Shown: positions 52,126 to 61,852 of the stretch, piece by piece
How the letters are laid out: the number at the start of each line of letters is the position of its first letter
How positions within the stretch are numbered: the stretch's first letter is position 1
From: Oxalobacter vibrioformis
GTDB lineage: Bacteria; Pseudomonadota; Gammaproteobacteria; Burkholderiales; Burkholderiaceae_D
Direction: 5' to 3'
Length of the DNA stretch: 64,000 nucleotides
NCBI RefSeq assembly: GCF_027118995.1
Contig: NZ_CP098242.1
Location: forward strand, 558,001-622,000
Notes under the pieces: model-generated
Seen by the model: the letters and a program-made list of their open reading frames with translations, nothing else
Databases searched by the model: none
What the model was told of the DNA's origin: nothing
Position numbers and translations under genes: made by a program

Positions 52126-53628
52126 ATGAGAGACAGTCAGTGGCTCACAGCTATTCTACAGACATCATTTGATGAAATTTACGTCATTGATGCCCAGACA
52201 TCACGCATTATTCATGCCAGTGAGTCAGCCTGTGCCAATCTGCAAAGACCATTTGAGGAATTGCGGGGCCTGCCCTTTCCTGCTCTGGCGGCATCATCGG
52301 CAGAAACACAGCTTGAGCGTCGCCTGCGATCATTAAACAGACAAACACGCAACAAGGAAAAAGACAAGGAGCCAGTGAGTTTCAGCGCGGTTCTGGTCAG
52401 AAAAAACGGAACGGCTTATCCCATTCTTTTTCGTCTGCAAAAATGTGAAATTAATCAGATATCCGCCATCATCGCCGTTGGGCAACCACAAAGCGCCTCA
52501 AAAAAAGGGGATGAAGAAACCGGCCCCGTCTCCAATCCTTTCAAAACCAGCGATATCCCCTCAGATATCAACACGCCCTGGCTGGTTTACCAGATCATCC
52601 GGAAAAATGATGGGAGCGTGTCCTTTCCCCACCTGAGCGGCGGATGCGAAAATCTTCTGGGTATCACCCAGGACCAGCTTCACACCAATCCGGACCTTTT
52701 CCTTTCGCTGGTTCTCCCGCAGGATCGCGATTCGTATATTGAATCCATGACCGATTCCGCCATTTATATGAAAAGCTGGAACTGGGAAGGCCGGATCTGG
52801 GTGGACTCCATCAAGGAAATCCGCTGGATCAACCTGCTGGCAGCTCCCCACCAGCTTGATAATGGCCGTGTGCAATGGGAAGGTATCATGACGAACATCA
52901 CCCAGAGCAAACAGGAAGAAATGGAGATCAAGCTCTCCAAAAACCGGCTTGCCGAACTGTCTGCACACGTTGAAGAAGTCAAGGAGCAGGAACGAACGCA
53001 AATATCACGTGAAATACATGATGACCTGGGCGGCAACCTGACGGCCATCAAAATGGCACTGGCACTGCTTGCAAAACGCCTTCCCCACAATCAGCCGGAG
53101 CTGGCTGAAAAAGCAGAATATGTGGACCAATTGGTGGACAGGACCATTGAAGCCGCCCACCGTATTGCCAGCAACATGCGTCCGAGTATTCTGGATATCG
53201 GCATTGTGGCTGCATTGGAATGGCAGGCGGATGAATTCTCCCGCCAGTCAGGCATCCTTTGCAAATTTGAATCAACAGCTCCGGATATACAGTTGCAACC
53301 GGCACAATCCACTGCATTTTTCCGCATTGCACAGGAAGCCCTGACCAATATTGCACGGCACGCTGAAGCCAGCCGAGTATCCATCCAACTGACCGCCAGC
53401 AAGGCGCATGTTCAGCTTAAAATTATCGATAACGGAAAAGGCATCACGGTGGCCGATCGCATGAAACCGCAATCCTTCGGCATTCGTGGCATGATAGAGC
53501 GGGCGCACTCGCTGGGAGGAAAACTGTCTTTCGATTCGGTCCCCAAAAAAAGGAATGCCATTACTGTCGTGATACCGTTTACCGACATGCTGTTTGATTC
53601 AGAAATAAGCCTGCCGGTGAAAAACTGA
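52126..53628 (+). CDS. PAS-domain sensor histidine kinase, NarX/DegS type
   Basis: 500 aa. No transmembrane helices, so cytoplasmic. Two PAS-like domains (about 1-115, starting DSQWLTAILQTSFDEIYVID, and about 140-265, LVYQIIRKNDGSVSF), a short coiled coil, then HisKA_3 with phosphoacceptor H298 in ISREIHDDLGGNLTAIKM and a HATPase domain with IDNGKGI and SFGIRGMIERAHSLGGKL. It pairs with the response regulator 36 bp downstream. Signal unknown. Confidence 0.93.
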   Translation: MRDSQWLTAILQTSFDEIYVIDAQTSRIIHASESACANLQRPFEELRGLPFPALAASSAETQLERRLRSLNRQTRNKEKDKEPVSFSAVLVRKNGTAYPILFRLQKCEINQISAIIAVGQPQSASKKGDEETGPVSNPFKTSDIPSDINTPWLVYQIIRKNDGSVSFPHLSGGCENLLGITQDQLHTNPDLFLSLVLPQDRDSYIESMTDSAIYMKSWNWEGRIWVDSIKEIRWINLLAAPHQLDNGRVQWEGIMTNITQSKQEEMEIKLSKNRLAELSAHVEEVKEQERTQISREIHDDLGGNLTAIKMALALLAKRLPHNQPELAEKAEYVDQLVDRTIEAAHRIASNMRPSILDIGIVAALEWQADEFSRQSGILCKFESTAPDIQLQPAQSTAFFRIAQEALTNIARHAEASRVSIQLTASKAHVQLKIIDNGKGITVADRMKPQSFGIRGMIERAHSLGGKLSFDSVPKKRNAITVVIPFTDMLFDSEISLPVKN

Positions 53629-53664
53629 GTATATTTTTTCTATCGACCTTTTGACGGGAATACC

Positions 53665-54315
53665 GTGAACGAAAAAAACTCCATCCGCGTCATGATCGTT
53701 GATGATCATGCCATTGTCCGGGAAGGATTAAAACAGATTCTCGCGGATACGGATGATATCGTTGTCACAGCCGAAGGAGAAAACGGGCTGGAAGCAATCA
53801 GGCTGTCCAGAACAGAAAAAGGCGATATCATGCTGTTGGACATCACCATGCCCGATAAAAACGGCATTGAAGTCCTGAAACAGATTCACAAGGAAAAACC
53901 CGAGCTTGCCATCCTGATGCTGTCAATGCACCGCGAAGACCAGTATGCCATCCGTTCTCTCAAAGCCGGTGCGGTAGGATACCTTAACAAACAGAGTGCG
54001 CCGAATGAACTGGTCAAGGCGATACGGCAGGTTGCATCAGGAAACAAATACATCAGCCCTGTTTTAGCCCAGGAACTGGCCCGCCATGTGACAGAAGACA
54101 CGCAAAAAGCGCCGCATGAATCCCTGTCAGACCGGGAATTCCAGACGCTGATGATGATAGCCGGCGGCAAATCCGTATCGGATATCGCAACCGAGCTTTC
54201 CCTGTCAGTCAAAACCGTCAGCGAATACCGCTCCCGTATCCTGTCAAAAATGAGCCTGAAAAACAATGCCGAACTGATGCATTACGCCATACGGCACAAG
54301 CTGGTTACGGAATGA
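53665..54315 (+). CDS. NarL/FixJ-family response regulator
   Basis: 216 aa from GTG 53665. Receiver domain with acidic pair D13/D14 (VDDH), phosphoacceptor D59 (LLDITMPDKNG) and Lys in YLNKQSA; C-terminal LuxR-type helix-turn-helix (about 150-210, SLSDREFQTLMMIAGGKSVS, KTVSEYRSRIL). Partner of the kinase at 52126. Confidence 0.95.
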   Translation: MNEKNSIRVMIVDDHAIVREGLKQILADTDDIVVTAEGENGLEAIRLSRTEKGDIMLLDITMPDKNGIEVLKQIHKEKPELAILMLSMHREDQYAIRSLKAGAVGYLNKQSAPNELVKAIRQVASGNKYISPVLAQELARHVTEDTQKAPHESLSDREFQTLMMIAGGKSVSDIATELSLSVKTVSEYRSRILSKMSLKNNAELMHYAIRHKLVTE

Positions 54316-54453
54316 CCCTTCGTTTTTCTTCATCATGCCCTCCGTGATAGCGGGGCTGTATGCAAATGGAGACAAAAACATTCATCATTCCTTCAAAACA
54401 TGAAATAATGTATTTTGCCCATGTGTGGATGAAAAGAAACTTTATCCCCGTTC

Positions 54454-56106
54454 ATGACAAGTTCGGACGGCTGCCCCCTGAATCGTAAAAAAATGAACAA
54501 GAAAGCACCGCCACAATCAGAAAAATCCATTGCGGATATTGCCAGAGAGGCTTTTCGTCTGCTTGGCTCAAGACGTGCTGCCCCGACTCCCGACGCCTAT
54601 AAGACAGCCTTTTATGAGGTTGCAGGAATCGAATCGCCCAAAGAAACGCCAGCCATAAAGAAACCGGCAGAAAAGAAGAAGGAAAACGATCAGAAATACA
54701 CCGAAGCCACTGCGGTCCTGGAGGATTTTGCACAGCGACTGATCCGGCTGCATGATGAAATTGCCGACTGTGGGCACCATCTCCTGATGGCCATACAGGA
54801 AAAAGATTTTAAAAAATACGAAAAAACACTGGGTGATCTGGCTGAAAAATATCTGAAACCGGTTTCCAGAGGAACACCGCTTGTTGACCAGGAGCCGGCA
54901 AAAAATATCACCTATGAATTGCGGGAGCTTTTGGTCAGGACGCTTTCCTTCGGTTTGGCCACCCTTTTGCATGACGCCCCTGAACTCGCCAATGAAGCCG
55001 AAAACCTGGGAGAGGCATTAAAAACCGCCCAGGACGAAAAAGCGTTTGAAGGCATCAGCAAACGCTTAAATCAGCTTTGTTTCAAGGTTGAAATGAAAGG
55101 TGCCACCAGCGCGGAACAACAGGAACTGCTGCTGCGTCTTTTCCGGCTGTTACTCAATAACATCGGGGAGCTGCTGGAAGATGACAACTGGTTAAGGGGC
55201 CAGATTGACGTCATGCAGGAACTGATATCAGGCCCGGTCAGTTTCCGGGCACTGGAAGATACCGAGACGAATCTGAAAGAGGTCATCTACAAGCAGGGCC
55301 TCTTGAAGCATAGCCTGAATGAAGCCAAGGAAAGCATGAAACAGATGATGATCAGTTTCATAGAACGCCTGGGCTTCATGACAGAAAGCACAGGCAACTA
55401 CCATGACCGTATCAAGGGGCTTTCTGAAAAAATCAGCAAAACCGATAATGTCATTGAGTTAAATTCCCTGCTGGAAACCATTATGTATGAAACCAACGCC
55501 ATCCAGACGGATACGCTGGTTTCCCTCAATCAGATGCAGTCTACCCGCAAAAGGGTGGAAGAAGCCGAAACGCGTGTCAGAGACCTGGAAGGCCAACTGG
55601 AACAGATGAGTGAACTGGTTCGCGAAGACATGCTGACCGGCAGTCTCAACCGCCGTGGGCTGGAAGATGCGTTTGACCGCGAAATTGCCCGCGCGGAAAG
55701 ACAGCAAACGCCGTTGTGTGTGGCAATGCTGGACCTGGATAACTTCAAGATACTCAATGATACCCATGGACACCTGGCCGGGGACGACGCACTGATACAC
55801 CTGGTTCGTGTTGTCAAGCAGACACTGCGGCCGACTGATGTCATTGCGCGATATGGCGGCGAGGAATTTGTCATCCTTTTCCCGGAAACGCAGCTCAACG
55901 ATGCCATATTCACCATGCAGCGACTGCAAAGAGAATTGACCAAGCATTTCTTTATGCACAACAACGAACGTATCCTGATTACGTTCAGCGCCGGTGTCGC
56001 CCTGCACAAGCCCAATGAGGACTGGGATACCGTCACTCACCGCGCAGACAAGGCAATGTATGCCGCAAAAAAATCCGGTAAAAACCGGGTGCTTGCTGCT
56101 GAATAA
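54454..56106 (+). CDS. Diguanylate cyclase (GGDEF domain)
   Basis: Makes cyclic di-GMP. 550 aa (ATG 54493 would shorten by 13). About 370 N-terminal residues are helical and polar, with no transmembrane helix and no domain I can name (REAFRLLGSRRAAPTPDAYK at the start), then a coiled coil (EEAETRVRDLEGQLEQMSEL) and the catalytic domain with active site GGEEF (468-472). The inhibitory site R-P-T-D lies five residues upstream, so product feedback is expected. It follows the two-component pair by 138 bp; a functional link is inference. Confidence 0.92.
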   Translation: MTSSDGCPLNRKKMNKKAPPQSEKSIADIAREAFRLLGSRRAAPTPDAYKTAFYEVAGIESPKETPAIKKPAEKKKENDQKYTEATAVLEDFAQRLIRLHDEIADCGHHLLMAIQEKDFKKYEKTLGDLAEKYLKPVSRGTPLVDQEPAKNITYELRELLVRTLSFGLATLLHDAPELANEAENLGEALKTAQDEKAFEGISKRLNQLCFKVEMKGATSAEQQELLLRLFRLLLNNIGELLEDDNWLRGQIDVMQELISGPVSFRALEDTETNLKEVIYKQGLLKHSLNEAKESMKQMMISFIERLGFMTESTGNYHDRIKGLSEKISKTDNVIELNSLLETIMYETNAIQTDTLVSLNQMQSTRKRVEEAETRVRDLEGQLEQMSELVREDMLTGSLNRRGLEDAFDREIARAERQQTPLCVAMLDLDNFKILNDTHGHLAGDDALIHLVRVVKQTLRPTDVIARYGGEEFVILFPETQLNDAIFTMQRLQRELTKHFFMHNNERILITFSAGVALHKPNEDWDTVTHRADKAMYAAKKSGKNRVLAAE

Positions 56107-56273
56107 CCTGCCGGCCAATACCGGCAGACCGAAAAAAAATTTCAGAACCCCCCCAAAACCGCAGATTTCTGCGAGAATGCGCTTTTTTTAGTAAATCCTT
56201 TCCGTCAGAAAAACCGGAAAAACAAAACCGTGCAGCCTGTCTGCCGATAATGGCAAAAAGCCGGCGTCAAACT
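56107..56273. other. Gene-free leader DNA between cyclase and decarboxylase
   Basis: Contains a perfect inverted repeat CTGCCGG-CCAATA-CCGGCAG just after the cyclase stop and a small CGCAG/CTGCG hairpin with a T7 run at 56183-56189, too far from the stem for a sure terminator. No ORF with a ribosome site. Confidence 0.4.
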
Positions 56274-56317
56274 GAACTGTCTACGCAGAGGGTACCCTGC
56301 ATACGCAGTTCTTTTTT
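56274..56317 (+). terminator. Intrinsic terminator, first of tandem pair
   Basis: Outer stem GAACTG (56274-56279) with CAGTTC (56306-56311) encloses an inner GCAG(A)GG/CCCTGC stem; TTTTTT follows at 56312-56317. Two-tier fold. Confidence 0.7.
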
Positions 56318-56344
56318 CATACCGACCTGACCCCATGAAGCGTA

Positions 56345-56378
56345 AGGAGAGATCACCAGAAAATTCTCCTGTTTTTTT
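56345..56378 (+). terminator. Intrinsic terminator, second of tandem pair, just before decarboxylase
   Basis: AGGAGA (56345-56350) pairs with TCTCCT (56365-56370), followed by GTTTTTTT. It ends only 26 nt before the start codon at 56405, so it can only make sense as an attenuator of that gene, or the gene's promoter lies inside this gap. Confidence 0.6.
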
Positions 56379-56404
56379 GCACCCCCTATCACCTGGAGAC
56401 CGCG

Positions 56405-58657
56405 ATGAAATTCCGCTTTCCAATCGTCATCATTGACGAAGACTACCGTTCCGAAAACACCTCAGGACTTGGCATCCGGGCGCTGGCCAAAGCCATGGAA
56501 GATGAGGGTATGGAAGTGCTGGGTGTCACGAGCTATGGCGATCTTTCCCAATTCGCCCAGCAGCAGTCACGGGCATCTGCCTTCATTCTTTCGATTGATG
56601 ACGAAGAATTCGGCGAAGGAACCGAAGCCGAAAGCAATGATGCCTTAAAGCCGCTTCGTGCTTTCGTTGAAGAAATCCGCTATAAGAATGCAGACATCCC
56701 GATTTATCTGTATGGTGAAACCCGCACCTCACGCCATATCCCCAATGACCTGCTGAGGGAACTGCACGGTTTTATCCATATGTTTGAGGATACGCCTGAA
56801 TTTGTTGCGCGCCATATTATCCGGGAAGCCAAATCCTATCTGGACGGGCTGGCCCCGCCCTTTTTCCGTGCCCTCATGCACTATGCCCAGGATGGCTCTT
56901 ATTCCTGGCACTGCCCGGGACACTCAGGTGGTGTGGCCTTTCTCAAATCACCGATAGGACAGATGTTCCATCAGTTTTTCGGCGAAAACATGTTGCGTGC
57001 CGATGTGTGCAATGCGGTGGAAGAACTGGGACAGCTCCTTGACCATACCGGTCCGGTTGCACAAAGTGAGCGCAATGCGGCGCGCATCTTTAATGCAGAC
57101 CATTGCTACTTCGTCACAAACGGCACCTCCACTTCCAACAAGATCGTCTGGCACTCGACCATCGCCAGCGGTGATATTGTCGTGGTGGACCGCAATTGCC
57201 ATAAATCCGTTCTGCATGCCATTATCATGACAGGCGCCATACCGGTTTTCCTGATGCCGACACGCAATCATTACGGCATCATCGGCCCGATTCCCAAAGA
57301 AGAATTCGAGCCGGAAAACATCCGGCGCAAGATCGAAGCCAATCCTTTTGCGCGCGATGCGCAGATCAGGAAGCCGCGCGTGCTGACGCTGACGCAGTCC
57401 ACCTATGACGGCATCATCTATAACGTGGAAACGATCAAGGAAATGCTGGACGGCGAAATTGACACGCTTCATTTTGATGAGGCCTGGCTGCCACATGCCA
57501 CTTTCCATGCGTTTTACAAGGATATGCATGCCATCGGGAAAGACTCGGCCCGCGCCAAAAAATCCATGATTTTTTCGACACAGTCGACACACAAACTGCT
57601 GGCCGGTCTCTCGCAGGCTTCGCAGATCCTGGTTCAAGAGTCAGAAACGGTCAAGCTGGACCAGGATGTCTTCAATGAAGCCTTCCTGATGCATACCTCC
57701 ACTTCACCACAGTATGCCATCATTGCCTCCTGTGATGTGGCAGCTGCCATGATGGAACCCCCAGGCGGAACCGCCCTGGTTGAGGAATCCCTGCTCGAGG
57801 CACTGGATTTCAGACGTGCCATGAAAAAGGTTTCTCAGGAATTCGGTCAGGACTGGTGGTTTGAAGTCTGGGGCCCGGACAAATTTGCAGCAGATGATAT
57901 TGGAGAGCGCGAAGACTGGCTACTTCGTGCAGAAGACAACTGGCACGGATTTGGTGATATTGCCCCCGGCTTTAATATGCTTGATCCCATCAAGGCAACG
58001 ATCATCACTCCCGGTCTTTCACTGGATGGCGACTTCAAGGAAACCGGCATCCCGGCCTCTATTGTCAAAACCTATCTGGCCGAACATGGCGTGATTATCG
58101 AAAAATGCGGCCTGTATTCCTTTTTCATCATGTTTACCATTGGCATTACCAAGGGCCGCTGGAACACGCTGTTGACCGCATTGCAGCAATTCAAGGATGA
58201 CTACGATAAAAATCAGCCCATCTGGCGGGTCCTGCCGGAATTTGCGGCAAGCTCACCACGGTACGAACGGCTGGGTCTGAAAGACCTTTGCCAGAGCATC
58301 CACGATTTTTACCGGGAATATGATGTCGCCCGTCTGACAACCGAAATGTATCTTTCCGATATGGTGCCGGCCATGAAACCGGCTGACGCTTTTGCCAGAA
58401 TGGCACACCGGAAAATCGAGCGGGTGCCCATCGATGAGTTGGAAAGCAGGGTAACCGCCATTTTGCTGACACCCTATCCGCCGGGTATTCCCCTTCTCAT
58501 CCCTGGAGAGCGTTTCAACAAAACGATTGTGGACTATCTCAAATGCACCCGGGATTTCAACGAAAAGTTCCCGGGATTTGAAACCGATGTTCACGGCCTG
58601 ATATCGCGTGAAGTCGATGGCAAGCGCGGTTATTTTGTTGACTGTGTGATTGACTGA
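56405..58657 (+). CDS. Arginine/lysine/ornithine decarboxylase (fold-type I PLP)
   Basis: A large acid-stress/polyamine-type decarboxylase. 750 aa. N-terminal wing (FPIVIIDEDYRSENTSG, response-regulator-like), PLP core with K397 in STQSTHKLLAGL, HFDEAWLPHATF (cofactor Asp) and CPGHSGGVAFLKSPIG, then C-terminal domain. Length is closer to biodegradative arginine decarboxylase (about 755) than lysine (715) or ornithine (about 730) enzymes, but substrate cannot be fixed from sequence. Ribosome site GGAG. No antiporter gene lies next to it. Confidence 0.92.
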   Translation: MKFRFPIVIIDEDYRSENTSGLGIRALAKAMEDEGMEVLGVTSYGDLSQFAQQQSRASAFILSIDDEEFGEGTEAESNDALKPLRAFVEEIRYKNADIPIYLYGETRTSRHIPNDLLRELHGFIHMFEDTPEFVARHIIREAKSYLDGLAPPFFRALMHYAQDGSYSWHCPGHSGGVAFLKSPIGQMFHQFFGENMLRADVCNAVEELGQLLDHTGPVAQSERNAARIFNADHCYFVTNGTSTSNKIVWHSTIASGDIVVVDRNCHKSVLHAIIMTGAIPVFLMPTRNHYGIIGPIPKEEFEPENIRRKIEANPFARDAQIRKPRVLTLTQSTYDGIIYNVETIKEMLDGEIDTLHFDEAWLPHATFHAFYKDMHAIGKDSARAKKSMIFSTQSTHKLLAGLSQASQILVQESETVKLDQDVFNEAFLMHTSTSPQYAIIASCDVAAAMMEPPGGTALVEESLLEALDFRRAMKKVSQEFGQDWWFEVWGPDKFAADDIGEREDWLLRAEDNWHGFGDIAPGFNMLDPIKATIITPGLSLDGDFKETGIPASIVKTYLAEHGVIIEKCGLYSFFIMFTIGITKGRWNTLLTALQQFKDDYDKNQPIWRVLPEFAASSPRYERLGLKDLCQSIHDFYREYDVARLTTEMYLSDMVPAMKPADAFARMAHRKIERVPIDELESRVTAILLTPYPPGIPLLIPGERFNKTIVDYLKCTRDFNEKFPGFETDVHGLISREVDGKRGYFVDCVID

Positions 58658-58676
58658 ATAGCTGGCCTCATCAGCA

Positions 58677-59219
58677 TCAAACTGATGAGGTCCCTTCCTC
58701 CTGCCGGGTATAGGCAACAATCAGGTTCTTGTGTCGGGGAAAGCTGTCAAGTAATTCTGCCCGCTTGCCCAGTTCAAAATCATCAAAATCAAAACCCGGC
58801 GCCACCGTGCATCCGACAAAAGAAAATGCGCAACCTTCCACAGGCCGGGCGCCAAACCAGTAGCCGGCCGGCACAACATACTGCACATATTCACCCGCTG
58901 TTATATCCTGCCCAAGGAGCACTTCGGTAAAGCGGCCTTCGGGCGAAATCATCACCAGATGTAAAGCGCCCCCGAGATAAAAATGCCACATCTCATCCTG
59001 CCGGATGCGGTGAAGCGCCGAAAAATCATTTTTTTCAAGCAGATACAAAATGGCCGTACAAACATTTCGGGCGGCCATGAAGCCTTCCGGCAGGCAATGA
59101 ACCGGTATCACCTCGGATGACCGGTAGGTTTCGCGGTAAAACCCGCCTTCAGGATGAGGGGTTAACCGGTAATGTGAAATAATTTCTTCTGCTTTTTTTT
59201 CCTGATGATGCCAGATCAT
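58677..59219 (-). CDS. Cupin, DUF985 (YML079w-like) family
   Basis: 180 aa from ATG 59219 (MIWHHQEKKAEEIISHYRL). Family marks: LTPHPEGGFYRETYRS, AILYLLEKNDFSALHRI, DEMWHFYLGGALHLVMI, VVPAGYWFGARPV and SFVGCTVAPGFDFDDFEL. Known: a double-stranded beta-helix fold of unknown enzymatic role. The longer frame to 59279 lacks support. Convergent with the decarboxylase. Confidence 0.92.
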   Translation of the reverse strand: MIWHHQEKKAEEIISHYRLTPHPEGGFYRETYRSSEVIPVHCLPEGFMAARNVCTAILYLLEKNDFSALHRIRQDEMWHFYLGGALHLVMISPEGRFTEVLLGQDITAGEYVQYVVPAGYWFGARPVEGCAFSFVGCTVAPGFDFDDFELGKRAELLDSFPRHKNLIVAYTRQEEGTSSV

Positions 59220-59288
59220 ATGCTTTCCCTGGTTTTCCCTTATCCGGACAGCATACCGGATATCAGGCTGTATCAACATAACATGCCG

Positions 59289-59525
59289 TTATGCGTCTTT
59301 GGCAAAAAAACCGTTTTTCTGAACGCCGGTTTCTCCATGCACATATTCCGACAGTGTACGAACCTCACGGCTTTTGTTCGAATAGCGGCTGGTGCCGCCA
59401 GGCATATCTGCCGTTATCACCGCATTTGCCGGACTCCGGAATAACACGGTCGCAAAAATACAGACCGGAAGTGCAATAAATACGGCTGTTTTTCCCGCCT
59501 TCCGGCTTATACCCGAATATCTCAT
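59289..59525 (-). CDS. Small exported hypothetical protein, 78 aa
   Basis: MRYSGISRKAGKTAVFIALP, then VCIFATVLFRSPANA-VITA: a basic head and hydrophobic core ending in AxA, a likely signal peptide (about 1-35), leaving about 43 mature residues rich in Ser, Thr and Gly. Ribosome site AAAGGA 8 nt before ATG 59525; a second ATG at 59531 is possible. No family recognised. Confidence 0.5.
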   Translation of the reverse strand: MRYSGISRKAGKTAVFIALPVCIFATVLFRSPANAVITADMPGGTSRYSNKSREVRTLSEYVHGETGVQKNGFFAKDA

Positions 59526-59776
59526 GATCATTTCCTTTCGTGAGTATAAAAGATCAATGTTTCGGAACCCGGCTGTCTTTTGAACAGCGTTTTCCGATAC
59601 ATTCAGGATACCGGCTGATTATTACAGGCGCGTGACAAGGCTGCATGTGATGACATGAGAAAAGGACCCGATGACATTGCGTCTTTGCCCTAATGAAAAA
59701 CACGGGAAGGATGCATAATCCTTTTTCATCCCTCATAATATCTGCCTGTTTTCCCCCTCTGTTTCCAGGCATCACC

Positions 59777-60976
59777 ATGAATCCATACTTGAACCGGCTG
59801 CAGTCTTATCCATTTGAAAAGCTGCGTCAGCTTTTTTCTGATACGGCGCCGAATACCTCCTGCCCGCACATCAATCTGGGTATTGGTGAACCCAGGCACC
59901 CGACACCCGCTTTTATCCGGCAGGCAATCTGCGACAATCTGGATGGACTTGCGGCTTACCCGGCCACCATCGGACAGGAAACCCTGAGACTGGCGATTGC
60001 CCACTGGTTAACACAACGTTATGACATTCCGATGCCCGATCATGCGACACAGATCATTCCAACGCTTGGTTCCCGGGAGGCACTCTTTTCGCTGGCACAG
60101 GCGGTGCTGGATCCGGCAGAGCATGGCATCGTTGTCTGCCCGAATCCGTTTTATCAGATATACGAAGGTGCTGCGCTGCTGGCCGGTGCAACCCCTTACT
60201 TTGTCAACGCCGACCCGAAGCGCAACTTCAATGGTGATTACGACAGTGTGCCAGAGGCCATCTGGGAAAAAACCCGGCTGCTTTATCTGTGCTCGCCAGC
60301 AAACCCGACAGGCGCGGTTCTGACGCTTTCGCAGTGGGAAAAACTGTTCGCGCTGTCAGACCGCTATGGCTTTATCATTGCCTCGGATGAGTGCTACTCT
60401 GAAATCTACTTCGGTGACAACGCGCCTTTGGGCGGGCTAAAAGCGGCACATCGCCTCGGCAGAACCGATTACCGGCGGCTGGTCATGCTCTCCAGCCTGT
60501 CCAAACGCTCCAACGTGCCGGGTATGCGATCCGGGTTTGCCGCAGGCGATGCGTCCATCCTGAAATCATTTCTCCTGTACCGGACCTATCATGGCAGCGC
60601 CATGAGCCTGACGGTGCAAAATGCCTCGATTGCTGCCTGGCAGGATGAAAATCATGTCAGGGAAAACCGTGCAAAGTACCAGGAAAAATTCGACAAGGCC
60701 ACACCCTTGCTTCAGGAAGTGCTTGATGTTGCCCTGCCGGACGCCAGCTTTTATCTTTGGGCTGAGGTCTTCGAAAAAACGGGACTGACCGATACCGCAT
60801 TTGCCAGAAAACTGTATGCGGATTGCCATGTGACTGTTTTGCCGGGAAGTTACCTTGCCCGGGAAGCACATGGCATCAATCCGGGCAGCAACCGTATCCG
60901 GATAGCACTGGTAGCCGAACAGGATGAATGCCTGGAAGCGATGAACCGCATCACAGACTTCGTCAGACGTTTATAA
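59777..60976 (+). CDS. dapC: Succinyldiaminopimelate transaminase
   Basis: Third-to-last steps of lysine/diaminopimelate synthesis, succinyl branch. 399 aa from ATG 59777 (MNPYLNRLQSYPFEKLRQLF). Class I aminotransferase: SPANPTGAVL, ASDECYSEIYF, PLP lysine in SLSKRSNVPGMRSGF, and the substrate-anchoring Arg in NRIRIAL. The order dapC-dapD-dapE supports the name over other class I enzymes. Confidence 0.93.
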   Translation: MNPYLNRLQSYPFEKLRQLFSDTAPNTSCPHINLGIGEPRHPTPAFIRQAICDNLDGLAAYPATIGQETLRLAIAHWLTQRYDIPMPDHATQIIPTLGSREALFSLAQAVLDPAEHGIVVCPNPFYQIYEGAALLAGATPYFVNADPKRNFNGDYDSVPEAIWEKTRLLYLCSPANPTGAVLTLSQWEKLFALSDRYGFIIASDECYSEIYFGDNAPLGGLKAAHRLGRTDYRRLVMLSSLSKRSNVPGMRSGFAAGDASILKSFLLYRTYHGSAMSLTVQNASIAAWQDENHVRENRAKYQEKFDKATPLLQEVLDVALPDASFYLWAEVFEKTGLTDTAFARKLYADCHVTVLPGSYLAREAHGINPGSNRIRIALVAEQDECLEAMNRITDFVRRL

Positions 60977-61006
60977 TGACTTTTTTTGTAATAACCAGTA
61001 AACCCC

Positions 61007-61846
61007 ATGACACAAGACCTGCAAAAAACCATTGAAGATGCCTGGAAAAACCGTATCAACCTGGCCGCTCTGTCATCTTCCACCGAAATCCGCGAAGCCA
61101 TTAATGAAGTCATTACCCGCCTGGATCAGGGCAGTCTGCGTGTTGCCGAAAAACACAATGGCGAATGGATCGTGAATCAATGGACCAAGCAGGCTGTCCT
61201 GCTTTCTTTCCGGATGGAGGAAAACGTCTCCATGCCTGTCGGTGTATCCGGTGCGCATGCCATGCATTTTTATGACAAGGTTTCCAGCAAGTTTGCCACC
61301 TATACGAATGCGGATTTTGCCCGCGGAGGTTTCCGGGTGGTGCCTCCGGCTGTCGCGCGCCGAGGCAGCTTTATTGGCAGAAATGTGGTGATGATGCCGT
61401 CCTTCGTCAATATCGGCGCTTACGTGGACGAGGGCACCATGATCGACACCTGGGCTACTGTCGGCTCATGCGCGCAGATCGGCAAGCATGTGCATCTGTC
61501 AGGCGGTGTCGGTATAGGCGGTGTGCTGGAGCCCATGCAGGCCAATCCGACCATTATTGAGGACAACTGTTTTGTCGGTGCGCGCTCCGAGATTGTCGAA
61601 GGCGTGATTGTCGAAGAAAACAGCGTGATTTCAATGGGTGTCTATATCGGCCAGTCCACCCGCATTTATGATCGCGAAAATGACCGTATCCTCTATGGAC
61701 GGGTGCCATCGGGGTCTGTCGTCGTCCCGGGCAACCTGCCGTCTGAAGATGGCAAATACAGCCTGTACTGCGCTGTCATTGTGAAACGGGTCGATGCGAA
61801 AACACGCGCCAAAACCGCGATTAATGATCTCTTGCGGGAGGCATAG
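61007..61846 (+). CDS. dapD: Tetrahydrodipicolinate N-succinyltransferase
   Basis: Succinylates tetrahydrodipicolinate. 279 aa: helical N-terminal domain ([17 protein letters not shown]), then left-handed beta-helix hexapeptides ([55 protein letters not shown]). Lies 30 bp after dapC. Confidence 0.97.
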   Translation: MTQDLQKTIEDAWKNRINLAALSSSTEIREAINEVITRLDQGSLRVAEKHNGEWIVNQWTKQAVLLSFRMEENVSMPVGVSGAHAMHFYDKVSSKFATYTNADFARGGFRVVPPAVARRGSFIGRNVVMMPSFVNIGAYVDEGTMIDTWATVGSCAQIGKHVHLSGGVGIGGVLEPMQANPTIIEDNCFVGARSEIVEGVIVEENSVISMGVYIGQSTRIYDRENDRILYGRVPSGSVVVPGNLPSEDGKYSLYCAVIVKRVDAKTRAKTAINDLLREA

Positions 61847-61852
61847 AAAACC

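Noticed and set aside
56110..56129. Perfect inverted repeat CTGCCGG-CCAATA-CCGGCAG after the cyclase
   Set aside because: No T-run follows on the plus strand, so it was not called a terminator; it may be a minor repeat.
56335..56436. 33-codon plus-strand ORF (MKRKERSPENSPVF...) overlapping the decarboxylase start, superficially like the SpeFL arrest leader
   Set aside because: No ribosome site precedes it, and length alone is not evidence; the DNA is already explained by the terminator and the start of the decarboxylase. Kept only as a point for ribosome profiling.
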